This document shows, piece after piece, positions 44,241-51,610 of a stretch of DNA of 64,000 bases. A model generated the notes under the pieces. That model saw only the letters and a program-made list of their open reading frames with translations, ran no database searches and was not told the origin of the DNA. Origin of the DNA: VRUE01 sp963730315 (GTDB lineage: Bacteria; Actinomycetota; Thermoleophilia; Solirubrobacterales; 70-9); assembly GCA_963730315.1 (NCBI GenBank), contig CAVSRD010000005.1, positions 335,583 to 399,582 on the forward strand, in the 5' to 3' direction. A program made the position numbers and the translations under genes. Position 1 is the stretch's first letter. Each line of letters begins with the position of its first letter.

Positions 44241-44489
44241 ATGAAACCACGCGACCGCTTCTCCATAAACCTGCGCAGGGCGAGACTGAAGGCCGAGATC
44301 TCCCAGGAGGAGCTGGGTTTTCGTTGCGACCTGCACCGCACCGAGATCTCGCTGCTGGAGCGCGGCGGGCGCGAGCCGCGGCTCGGCACGATCGTCAAGC
44401 TGGCCAGCGCGCTCGGCGTCACGCCGGAATCGCTTTGCTCCGGCATCGACTGGAGCGTCAAGAAACAGCGCTTCCGGTTCAAGAAATAG
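44241..44489 (+). CDS. XRE-family helix-turn-helix regulator
   Basis: An 82-residue stand-alone Cro/CI-type DNA-binding protein. The helix-turn-helix is ISQEELGFRCDLHRTEISLLERG with PRLGTIVKLASALGV. There is no effector domain; the basic tail KKQRFRFKK ends the protein. ATG at 44241 is preferred; a TTG 42 bases upstream is in frame. An inverted TCTGT/ACAGA just before the ATG might be its own operator. Confidence 0.8.
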   Translation: MKPRDRFSINLRRARLKAEISQEELGFRCDLHRTEISLLERGGREPRLGTIVKLASALGVTPESLCSGIDWSVKKQRFRFKK

Positions 44490-44519
44490 CAGTCGCCTCC
44501 TCGCTCCCGCGCCCGGGGG

Positions 44520-45047
44520 CTAGGGCAGGATCTGTTCAAGCAAACCCTGGGCGGGACCGAGGAAGGTCTGCGCTTTGTCGAGCAGCGAGCGGGCGTCCCG
44601 GATCAGTTCGATCGCCTGTTCGAGCGGGATTCGCCGCAGCGTCTCGCGCAGCGGTCCGGCCAGCAGCGGGCTGAGGGCGCCGGCCCGTTCGGCGTCGTCG
44701 ACCGCCCGCACCAGGCCGGCGCGTATCGCCCGGGCCAGCTCGGCATCGTCAATCCCGTAGCGGCGGGTGAAGCGCGCCCGCGATTGCGGCGTGGACAGGG
44801 CCCGGGCCAGCGTCTCGCGGCTGACGCCGAGCTGACAGGCGGCGCCGTCCAGGGCGGAGAGCGAGAATTGCTCGGCGATCTGCTGCAGGCCTTCCGGATT
44901 TCGCCAGGGGCGCTGCTTGCATGGGTCCTGCGTCTTCGCCGGCGCGTATGAGGAGCCGCCGACCGCCAGGTAGATGCCGACCAGGGCCAGCGAGGCGGAG
45001 GCCGCAGTGAAGACCAGAAGCCTTCCTCTTGTTCGCTCCGCGCCCAT
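44520..45047 (-). CDS. Membrane-anchored helical protein of unknown function
   Basis: A 175-residue protein with a basic start, one membrane helix or uncleaved signal (LLVFTAASASLALVGIYLAV, residues 10-29) and an exported helical domain. That part has two Cys (DPCKQRP, AACQLG) and Ala/Leu/Arg-rich helices, ending in LLEQILP. It converges with the XRE gene, 30 bp away. Upstream lies a dispersed-repeat copy and the MFS gene on the same strand. No family is recognised. Confidence 0.7.
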   Translation of the reverse strand: MGAERTRGRLLVFTAASASLALVGIYLAVGGSSYAPAKTQDPCKQRPWRNPEGLQQIAEQFSLSALDGAACQLGVSRETLARALSTPQSRARFTRRYGIDDAELARAIRAGLVRAVDDAERAGALSPLLAGPLRETLRRIPLEQAIELIRDARSLLDKAQTFLGPAQGLLEQILP

Positions 45048-45060
45048 CACAAGTGTTCGC

Positions 45061-45111
45061 GCTTCGCTCGCTGCGCGAAGAACCAGATATGCAGGCTTGC
45101 TCGCTCCGCGC
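45061..45111 (+). repeat. Dispersed ~50-bp repeat, diverged copy
   Basis: Core GCGCGAAGAACCAGATATGC with AGGC after it differs from the 49.2-kb copy at three of 24 positions; flanking GCTTCGCTCGC and CGCTCCGCGC correspond to the outer blocks. It ends at the base before the MFS stop codon. Confidence 0.5.
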
Positions 45112-46482
45112 TCAAAGCTCGACCCTCCGCGCCAGGCCGATCGGGACGAGGGCGAGCAGGCCGAGCAGGGCGCCGAGCCCGAAGGAGGGGCTGAACGCGT
45201 GGGTGGCGGCGCGGTCGAGCTGGTCCTGGAGTTCTTCGCGCAGGCGCAGCACGTCGGCGCGGTCGGCCGGGTCTTCGGGCAACGGCTCGAAGGCCGGGCC
45301 AAGTGTCGGCACCTTCCCCCGCTCGCCTTCGAGCCGATCCTCGATCCGCCCCGACAGCTCCAGCTTCAGCAGGGGTTCGACCCGCGAGTCGAGGACGACC
45401 GCGGTGCTGGCGTCGATCGCGTCGCGGCGCTGCTGGGCGATGTCGGCGGTGAAAAGCGGCGTGACCAGCAGCAGCCCGACCGCCACCCCCGCGTGGCGGG
45501 CCGAGATCGTCCAGCCGCCGTGGATCGCCTGCGGCGCCCGGCCGACGAGTGCCGTCTCGGTCAGCGCCGAGAGGACCAGCGCCAAGCCCGCCCCGACCAG
45601 GAGCTGCGGCGGCAAGGTCAGCGCCACCTCGGCATGGGGAAGCAGCGCCAGGCCACCGAGCCCGCCGGAGACGAGGATCGCCCCGGCGGCGGCGCGGGCG
45701 CGGGCGCTGCCGGCACCCGGGCCGATGCGGGCGCCGAGCAGCGCCGCCAGCGGCATCGCCGTGACGACGATCGCGGCCCCGATCGGGCTGAGGCGCCAGC
45801 CCTCGATCAGCAGCAGGACGAGAAGGAAGAGGGCGGCGGCGATCGCCGAGGAGACCAGCGCGAGGGCGAGGTTGGCAAGCAGGTGCGGCCGGCCGGTGCG
45901 GCGCAGCACCGCGGCGACGATCCCGGTCGAGGCCTCGTGCCTGGCGACGGCCAGAAGCGGCACGCCGGCGGCGATCGCCAGGGGCGCCTGCACGAGGAAG
46001 ATCGACTGCCAGGAGACCAGCTCGGTCAGCAGGCCGCCGACCGCCGGGCCGAGCGCGGCACCGGTCGCCCCGGCGGTCGCCCAGATGGCGACGGCGCGGC
46101 GCTCCGAGCCGACCGTTGCCGGCAGCAGCTCCAGCACCGCGGTCACCGCCGCCGCGCCGCCCAGCGCCTGCACGGAGCGAGCGGCGATCAGCGTGCTCAG
46201 CTGCGCGGCGAGGCCGCAGGCGATGCCGGCCCCCGCGAAGACCGCGAGCCCGAGCGCGGCGGCCCTGCCCGGCCCGATGCGGCGGGCGAGGTGGGCGGCC
46301 GGCACCGCGGCCAGCGCCATCACCAGGTTGAAGGAGACCAGCACCCAGGTGACGCCGGCGACGCTCGTATCCAGCTCGCGGTAGATCTGCGGCAGGGCGA
46401 GGACGACGACCGAGGAGTCGGCGAGGACGAGCCCCACGGCGAAGGCGAGCGCGGTGAGGCGAGGCCGGGGCGCAACGGTCAG
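45112..46482 (-). CDS. MFS transporter, DHA2-type drug exporter, CTG start
   Basis: A 456-residue proton-driven exporter. Helix 1 contains LADSSVVVLALPQI with the conserved acidic residue of DHA2 carriers, and about 12-14 helices follow. Near residues 350-420 an exported loop of charged residues precedes the last helix. The annotatable GTG at 46437 would cut helix 1 (RLTALAFAVGLV). CTG at 46482, overlapping the transglycosylase TGA as CTGA with AAGGAG eight bases upstream, restores it. The substrate is unknown. Confidence 0.8.
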   Translation of the reverse strand: MTVAPRPRLTALAFAVGLVLADSSVVVLALPQIYRELDTSVAGVTWVLVSFNLVMALAAVPAAHLARRIGPGRAAALGLAVFAGAGIACGLAAQLSTLIAARSVQALGGAAAVTAVLELLPATVGSERRAVAIWATAGATGAALGPAVGGLLTELVSWQSIFLVQAPLAIAAGVPLLAVARHEASTGIVAAVLRRTGRPHLLANLALALVSSAIAAALFLLVLLLIEGWRLSPIGAAIVVTAMPLAALLGARIGPGAGSARARAAAGAILVSGGLGGLALLPHAEVALTLPPQLLVGAGLALVLSALTETALVGRAPQAIHGGWTISARHAGVAVGLLLVTPLFTADIAQQRRDAIDASTAVVLDSRVEPLLKLELSGRIEDRLEGERGKVPTLGPAFEPLPEDPADRADVLRLREELQDQLDRAATHAFSPSFGLGALLGLLALVPIGLARRVEL

Positions 46483-47057
46483 TAGCCCAGCTCCTTGGCG
46501 TAGGTCTCGCGGTAGGCGCGCTGCTTGTCGAGCACGTCGGCGACGTAGGCACGGGTCTCCTCGAGCGGGATCTCGTCGAGGCTGAGGCCGGCACCCCCCC
46601 AGCTGTCGACCTGGGTCGGTCCCGCGTTGTATGCGGCCAGCGCCGCGATCTCGTTGCCGTCGTAACGGTTCAGCAGTTCGTGCAGGTAGAAGGTGCCGTA
46701 GCGGATGTTGATGTCGGGGTTGCCGAGGTCGGCGAGCTTGAAGGTCGTGCCACCACTGAGCTTCTCGATCTCGTTCGCAGTCTGCGGCGTAATCTGCATC
46801 AGGCCGCGAGCGCCCGCCCGCGAGGTCTGGTCGCGGAAGCGCGACTCGGCGTAGATGACCGCGGCGATCAGCGAGGCGTCGACCTGCTTGTCGTTGGCCT
46901 GCTGGCGGATGATGTCCTCATGGCGCAGGGGCAGGCTCAGCTCGTCGATCACGTGGTTGAACACCCCAGACAGGCCGAGGACCGCGCCCACCGCGACGCC
47001 GGCCACGACCGCCGCGGCGCCGGCCAGCAGCCGCCGCCGCCTCGCCTTGCGCTTCAT
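46479..47057 (-). CDS. Lytic transglycosylase (SLT domain)
   Basis: A 192-residue membrane-anchored peptidoglycan-cleaving enzyme. A basic N-terminus and one membrane helix (residues 11-33) lead to an SLT domain with catalytic Glu71 in VIYAESRF, GARGLMQITPQTA, INIRYGTFYL and AAYNAGP. It acts at the cell wall. Its ATG overlaps the coaE stop, and its TGA overlaps the MFS CTG start. Confidence 0.92.
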   Translation of the reverse strand: MKRKARRRRLLAGAAAVVAGVAVGAVLGLSGVFNHVIDELSLPLRHEDIIRQQANDKQVDASLIAAVIYAESRFRDQTSRAGARGLMQITPQTANEIEKLSGGTTFKLADLGNPDINIRYGTFYLHELLNRYDGNEIAALAAYNAGPTQVDSWGGAGLSLDEIPLEETRAYVADVLDKQRAYRETYAKELGY

Positions 47058-47638
47058 TCGCTCAGCTTCTCGACGAGGGCGGACAGCTGTTGCTCCAGCT
47101 CCTCGATGCTGCCGTCGTTCTCGACCACGTGGGCGGCCCGCTCCGCCTTCTCCTCCTGGGGGAGCTGACGCGCCTCGCGGGCGCCGACCAGGGTATGACC
47201 GCGCGCCTCGGCCCGGTCGCGGCGGACCTCGTCGGAGGCGACCACCGCGACCGTCGTATCGAAGGCGTCCTGCATGCCCGACTCGAACAGCAGCGGCACC
47301 TCGACCACGGCGATCTGGCTGTCCTTGGGCAGCGTCCCCAACCAAGTGCCGATCCGCCCGCCGACCAGCGGGTGGATCTGGGCCTCCAGCCAGCTCAGCT
47401 CTTCGCGGTCGGCGAAGACGATCGTCCCGATCCGCTCGCGGTCGACGCGCCCCCCGGGCGCCACCTCCTCTCCCCAGCGCTCGACCAGGCGCGGCAGCAG
47501 CGGCTTCGTCTCGAGCAGCTCGTGGACGACCGCGTCGCTGGAGATCGTGGGCACCCCCATCCGCTCGAAAGCTGCGAGCGCCTCCGACTTCCCGGCCGCA
47601 ATCCCGCCGGTCAGCCCAATCGTCAGCGGCCGGCCCAC
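47054..47638 (-). CDS. coaE: Dephospho-CoA kinase
   Basis: Last enzyme of coenzyme A synthesis, phosphorylating the 3'-hydroxyl of dephospho-CoA. The 194-residue P-loop kinase has GLTGGIAAGKS (residues 8-18), SSDAVVHEL, the conserved HPLV and VPLLFESGM. It is 10 bases downstream of rpsA, a common actinobacterial arrangement, and overlaps the transglycosylase start. Confidence 0.96.
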   Translation of the reverse strand: MGRPLTIGLTGGIAAGKSEALAAFERMGVPTISSDAVVHELLETKPLLPRLVERWGEEVAPGGRVDRERIGTIVFADREELSWLEAQIHPLVGGRIGTWLGTLPKDSQIAVVEVPLLFESGMQDAFDTTVAVVASDEVRRDRAEARGHTLVGAREARQLPQEEKAERAAHVVENDGSIEELEQQLSALVEKLSE

Positions 47639-47648
47639 CGCCGATCGC

Positions 47649-49133
47649 TCAGTCCTCTGACGGCGCCTCAGGCTCGTCAGCAGCCGGAGGGGTCCCCTCC
47701 TCGGTCACGGGCTCCCCAGCCGCCGGGGCGCTCGCCTCCTCGGCCTGAGCCTCCTCAGCGACAGGCTCCTCGGCAGCGGGCTCCTCCGCTGCGGCCTCGG
47801 CCTCCGAAGCGTCCTCCTGAGGCGCCTCTGCCGCGGGTGGCGGCGTAGGGGGGACCTCCTCCGAGGAAGCTTCAGCTACCGCAGGAGGAGGTGGGTCCCC
47901 TTCGCCGACAGGACCCGCGGCCGATTCCTCTGGTCCCTCGGCCGAAGCCTCCGCGTCCTGGATCTGCTCCCCCAGGTCCCCCATCGGCATATTGCCCCCC
48001 TCGACCCGCTTGATGCTCAGCGAGAGCCGCCGCCGCTCCTCGTCGATCTCGAGGATCTTCACGTTCAGCTTCGAGTCCGGCTCGACCACCTCGCTCGGGT
48101 TCTCGACGTGATGGTCGGCCAGCTCGGAGATGTGGACCAGGCCCTCCACGCCGGGCAGGATCTCGACGAAGGCGCCGAAGGCGACCACCTTGGTCACCGT
48201 GCCCTCGAGCACGTCGCCCGACCGGTAGGTGCTGATCACGCGCTGCCACGGGTCCTCCTGTGTCTGCTTGAGGCCGAGTGAGATTCGCTGCCGGTCGCGG
48301 TCGATGTCGAGCACTTTGATCCGCACGGTGTTGCCGATCGAGACCACCTCGGATGGGTGGTTGACGTGGCTCCAGGAAAGCTCGGAGATGTGGATCAGGC
48401 CGTCGATCCCGTCGAGGTCGACGAAGGCGCCGAAGTCGACGATGTTGGAGATCTTGCCCTCGACGACCTGGCCCGGCTGGAGCCGGCCGAGGATCTGCTC
48501 GCGCACCTCCTTGCGCTCTTCCTCGAGCACGGCGCGGCGCGAGAGGACCACGTTGTTGCGACTGCGGTTCAACTCGATCACCTTGCACTCGAGCGTCTGG
48601 CCGAGGAACTCGTCGAGGTTGTGGACGCGGCGGATGTCGACCAGCGAGGCGGGCAGGAAGCCGCGAACCCCGAGGTCGAGGATCAGGCCGCCCTTGACGA
48701 CCTCGATCACCGTTCCTTCGACCGGCTCGCCGGACTCGGCGGCGGCCTCGATGCGGCGCCACGCCTTCTCGAAGCGGGCGCGTTTCTTGGAAAGCACGAG
48801 GCGACCCTCTGAGTCCTCTTTGGTGAGGACCAGGGCATCGATCTCCTCGCCCAGCTCGACCTCGTCGGCCGGGTCCACCGACTTCCGGATCGACAGCTCG
48901 GTGGAGGGGATGACGCCCTCCGACTTGTAGCCGATGTCGACCAGGACCTCGTCCTTGTCGATCCGCACGACCCGGCCTTTGACGACGTCGCCCTCGTCGA
49001 AGGAGACCATCGTCGCCGCATAGTTCGGGACGACCTTGCCGTCGATTTCGACCAGCAGGCCGCCGGAGCCCTCTACGGGCGTCCCGGCCGCAGCGGGCGG
49101 CGTCAGCGTGTCGGTCGCAGGCACGGCGGCCAA
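47649..49133 (-). CDS. rpsA: 30S ribosomal protein S1
   Basis: A 494-residue RNA-binding ribosomal protein that helps load mRNA. Four S1 domains begin near GDVVKGRVVRI, EPVEGTVIEV, GQVVEGKISNI and GDVLEGTVTKV. The last two carry the strong consensus FGAFVDL/FGAFVEI and GLIHISEL/GLVHISEL. The final 110 residues are an acidic Ala/Glu/Pro tail. The start is TTG at 49133; GTG three codons in is possible. Confidence 0.95.
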   Translation of the reverse strand: MAAVPATDTLTPPAAAGTPVEGSGGLLVEIDGKVVPNYAATMVSFDEGDVVKGRVVRIDKDEVLVDIGYKSEGVIPSTELSIRKSVDPADEVELGEEIDALVLTKEDSEGRLVLSKKRARFEKAWRRIEAAAESGEPVEGTVIEVVKGGLILDLGVRGFLPASLVDIRRVHNLDEFLGQTLECKVIELNRSRNNVVLSRRAVLEEERKEVREQILGRLQPGQVVEGKISNIVDFGAFVDLDGIDGLIHISELSWSHVNHPSEVVSIGNTVRIKVLDIDRDRQRISLGLKQTQEDPWQRVISTYRSGDVLEGTVTKVVAFGAFVEILPGVEGLVHISELADHHVENPSEVVEPDSKLNVKILEIDEERRRLSLSIKRVEGGNMPMGDLGEQIQDAEASAEGPEESAAGPVGEGDPPPPAVAEASSEEVPPTPPPAAEAPQEDASEAEAAAEEPAAEEPVAEEAQAEEASAPAAGEPVTEEGTPPAADEPEAPSED

Positions 49134-49159
49134 TGATTACAGGTTCCGCCGCCTGCTCG

Positions 49160-49210
49160 GCTCCCGCTCGCGCGCGAAGAATCAGACATGCACGCGCGCC
49201 CGCTCCCGCG
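49160..49210 (+). repeat. Dispersed ~50-bp repeat, intergenic copy
   Basis: GCTCCCGCTC, CGCGCGAAGAATCAGACATG and CGCTCCCGCG at nearly the same spacing as in uvrA (one-base indel). It occupies the divergent gap between rpsA and the reductase gene, so it could affect both promoters. Confidence 0.6.
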
Positions 49211-49246
49211 GTCGCAGGCGACGGGTGGCCTGTACCCTGGCGCCAA

Positions 49247-50452
49247 ATGCCGGCCAGAGCGACGAAGCGAGGCGGGGAGCGCACGCCCCTTTCCGGAACC
49301 TACGACGTGCTGATCTGCGGGGCGAGCTTCGCCGGGCTGGCGGTGGCGCGGGAGCTGGCCGGATCGGGGGCCGAGGTGATGGTCGTCGATCGCTACGAGC
49401 TCGGCGAGCGGCAGACCTCCGCCTGCGGGATCCCCACCGACTGGCTGCGCGCCACGGGCTTGATGGAGGCGGAGCGGCAGCGCTTCGACTCGCTGCTGAT
49501 CCGAACGCCGCACGGAACCAAGCACTACCGGCTTCCCTGGGCCTTCTCGACCTTCGACTACCGCGAGCTGTGCGAGCTGCTGTGGGCCGGCTGCGACGCT
49601 CGCTTCGAGATCGCCAAGGTGGACGGCCTCGCCGCGCCGGCCAACGGCGACGGCGCGATCGCCGTCGCCACCGACCGCGGAACGCTCTCCTCGCCGCTCG
49701 TCGTCGACGCGCTCGGCTGGCGCCGCGTGCTTGCCCGGGGCGACGGCTACCAGCCGCCGGACGCGCCGCTCTCGCGCGGCCTCGAGGTGCATCCGGGCGG
49801 AGCCGGCGAGAGTTTCGAGATATGGATCGACCGCCGCTACGTACCGGCCGGCTACGGCTGGTCGTTCCCGGCTCGCGACGAGGTGCGCATCGGCATCGGC
49901 TCCTTCGACCCGCGCTTTCACGTCCGCGAGACGACCGAGCTGCTGGCCGCAGACCTCGGTCGCGACCGGGTCGGCTTCCAGGGCAACTGGATCCCCCACA
50001 AGCTGCGACCCGCCACCGAGGGCGGGGTGTTCTTCGTCGGCGACTCGGCCGGGCACTGCCTGCCGCTTACCGCCGAGGGGATCAGGACGGCGCTCTACTT
50101 CGGGATCGCCCTGGGACGCGAGCTGCGCCGCGTGGTCGAGGGGAGCCAGAGTCGCGAGCAGGCGGCGGCCGAGTACGCCCGCTTCCACGACTCGCACGAG
50201 CGGAAGTTCCGCTGGATGCTGAGGGTGCAGAGGCTGCTGCCGCGCATCCCGCCGCGGCTGCTCTCGCCGCTGCTCCGCGCGCTCAGCGCGAAGCGCGTCG
50301 TCGACTGGTCGTTCGGGCACTACCTGCGCATCGCCCCACCGCTCCCGGCGACCCGCTCAGCGCACGACCAGCACAGTGCCGATCAAGAGCAGCGCGACGC
50401 CAATCGCCCGCTCCGGGCCGATCGGGACCTGCTCGAGGCCGAACAGCCCTAG
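49247..50452 (+). CDS. FAD-dependent oxidoreductase, geranylgeranyl-reductase-like
   Basis: A 401-residue flavoprotein. YDVLICGASFAGLAVARELA (from residue 19) binds FAD, and GGVFFVGDSAGHCLPLTAEGIRTALYFG near 260-290 is the second FAD motif typical of geranylgeranyl reductases and lycopene cyclases. It may reduce isoprenoid double bonds of lipids or quinones. The last 30 or so residues (after RIAPPLP) are polar, low-complexity and lie antisense to the 3' end of the next gene, suggesting that an original stop was lost. ATG at 49247 fits the fold. Confidence 0.8.
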   Translation: MPARATKRGGERTPLSGTYDVLICGASFAGLAVARELAGSGAEVMVVDRYELGERQTSACGIPTDWLRATGLMEAERQRFDSLLIRTPHGTKHYRLPWAFSTFDYRELCELLWAGCDARFEIAKVDGLAAPANGDGAIAVATDRGTLSSPLVVDALGWRRVLARGDGYQPPDAPLSRGLEVHPGGAGESFEIWIDRRYVPAGYGWSFPARDEVRIGIGSFDPRFHVRETTELLAADLGRDRVGFQGNWIPHKLRPATEGGVFFVGDSAGHCLPLTAEGIRTALYFGIALGRELRRVVEGSQSREQAAAEYARFHDSHERKFRWMLRVQRLLPRIPPRLLSPLLRALSAKRVVDWSFGHYLRIAPPLPATRSAHDQHSADQEQRDANRPLRADRDLLEAEQP

Positions 50453-50794
50453 CCGGTCGATCGCGACCGAGGCCGTGAGCTGGCCGGTGATCGTCGCCGC
50501 GGCGACGCCGCCGGCCCCGATCGCCGCGACCGCGATCAGCGCGTTTGCGACGTAGATGGCGCCGAGCAGGCCGCCGAGCAGGTAGTACCAGCTGACGTCG
50601 AAGGTCGAACCGACCCCGCCCGCCTTGCCGCTGAGCACGACGATCGCGGCGAGGGCGACCGTGCCGACGGTGAAGGAGACGAGGGCAGCGGGCAGGCTGC
50701 CAGTGGCGCGGCCGAGCCCGGCGTTGATCGGCGCCTGTAGCGCGATCAGGCCGCCGGCGACCGCGGTCAGCAGGACCGCCAGCCCCTTATCCAT
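50357..50794 (-). CDS. DMT-superfamily YdcZ/DUF606-type membrane protein
   Basis: A 145-residue membrane protein with five predicted helices (LAVLLTAVAGGLIALQAPINAGLGR, LVSFTVGTVALAAIVVL, YLLGGLLGAIYVANALIAV, ITGQLTASVAIDRLG, GVALLLIGTVLVV). This is the half-size DMT pattern, which works as a dimer. Q-A-P-I-N-A-x-L is the family hallmark. The substrate is unknown. Its 3' end overlaps the convergent reductase gene by 96 bases. Confidence 0.85.
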   Translation of the reverse strand: MDKGLAVLLTAVAGGLIALQAPINAGLGRATGSLPAALVSFTVGTVALAAIVVLSGKAGGVGSTFDVSWYYLLGGLLGAIYVANALIAVAAIGAGGVAAATITGQLTASVAIDRLGLFGLEQVPIGPERAIGVALLLIGTVLVVR

Positions 50795-50857
50795 GTGCGC
50801 GGGTGCCTTGCATCGAGCGTCCGTCCGAATTCGGGGAGCCCCGGTAGCTTCCCTGTC

Positions 50858-51583
50858 GTGCCGGACAGGGAGGCGACAGCAGCGGCCGACCCGCTGACCG
50901 CAGCGTCGGTCGAGGTCACCGGTCGTGCCGATGGCGATCTCACGTTGCTTGCCTGCGGCCGGGCCTTCATGCGCTTCCAGTCGCCGCGAATCCTCGCGCT
51001 GGCTCTGGCGGCGATCGTCGCGGCGCGAATCGCGGTCGGGGGCTGGAGCTGGCTGGACGCGGTCGTTGCCGCGCTGCTGGTCGCGCTGCAGCCGTTCACC
51101 GAGTGGGTGATCCACGTCTTCCTGCTGCACTTGAAACCGCGCAGGCTGGGTCGCGTCACCCTCGACCTCCCGACCGCCCGGGCGCACCGCTGGCACCACC
51201 GCAACCCGAGCGTGCTGGAGGGGGTGCTGATTCCCGGCTGGATGATCGCCGGCTTCCTGCTGCCGGTGATGCTGACGATGTGGCTGCTCTCCTGGCCCTG
51301 GGTTCTGCTCGGCGGCGATCACCTGGCCCTCTGGCTAATCCTGATGGCGGTGAGCTGCGTGCTGGTCGGCGTCTACGAGTGGAGCCATTTCCTGATCCAC
51401 ACCCCATACAGGCCGCGGAGCCGCTACTACCGGAGGATCTGGCGCTCGCACCGGCTCCACCACTTCAAGAACGAGCACTACTGGTTCGGAGTCAGCTCCG
51501 ACGCCGCCGACCAGGTTCTCGGCACCAGCCCCGACCACCGGACGGTGCCGAAGTCGGAGACGGTCAAGACGCTCGGTGTCTAG
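50858..51583 (+). CDS. Fatty-acid-hydroxylase/sterol-desaturase-family protein
   Basis: A roughly 241-residue integral membrane di-iron oxygenase. Histidine boxes are in order: HVFLLH, HRWHH, HFLIH and HRLHHF followed by HYWFGVSSD. About four helices lie between them. It should hydroxylate or desaturate a lipid. The start is uncertain: GTG at 50858 or ATG at 50969 just before the first helix. It follows the YdcZ gene divergently and converges with polA. Confidence 0.82.
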   Translation: MPDREATAAADPLTAASVEVTGRADGDLTLLACGRAFMRFQSPRILALALAAIVAARIAVGGWSWLDAVVAALLVALQPFTEWVIHVFLLHLKPRRLGRVTLDLPTARAHRWHHRNPSVLEGVLIPGWMIAGFLLPVMLTMWLLSWPWVLLGGDHLALWLILMAVSCVLVGVYEWSHFLIHTPYRPRSRYYRRIWRSHRLHHFKNEHYWFGVSSDAADQVLGTSPDHRTVPKSETVKTLGV

Positions 51584-51610
51584 CGGCGGCCCGGTTGGAG
51601 GCGGCGACCC

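Noticed and set aside
44490..44519. Fourth copy of the dispersed ~50-bp repeat after the XRE gene
   Set aside because: Only the CGCTCCCGCG-like block is convincing; the central GAAGAATCAGA block does not match.
44241..45047. XRE regulator and neighbouring 175-residue protein as a toxin-antitoxin pair
   Set aside because: The genes converge rather than form an operon, and the partner has a membrane anchor and no toxin motif.
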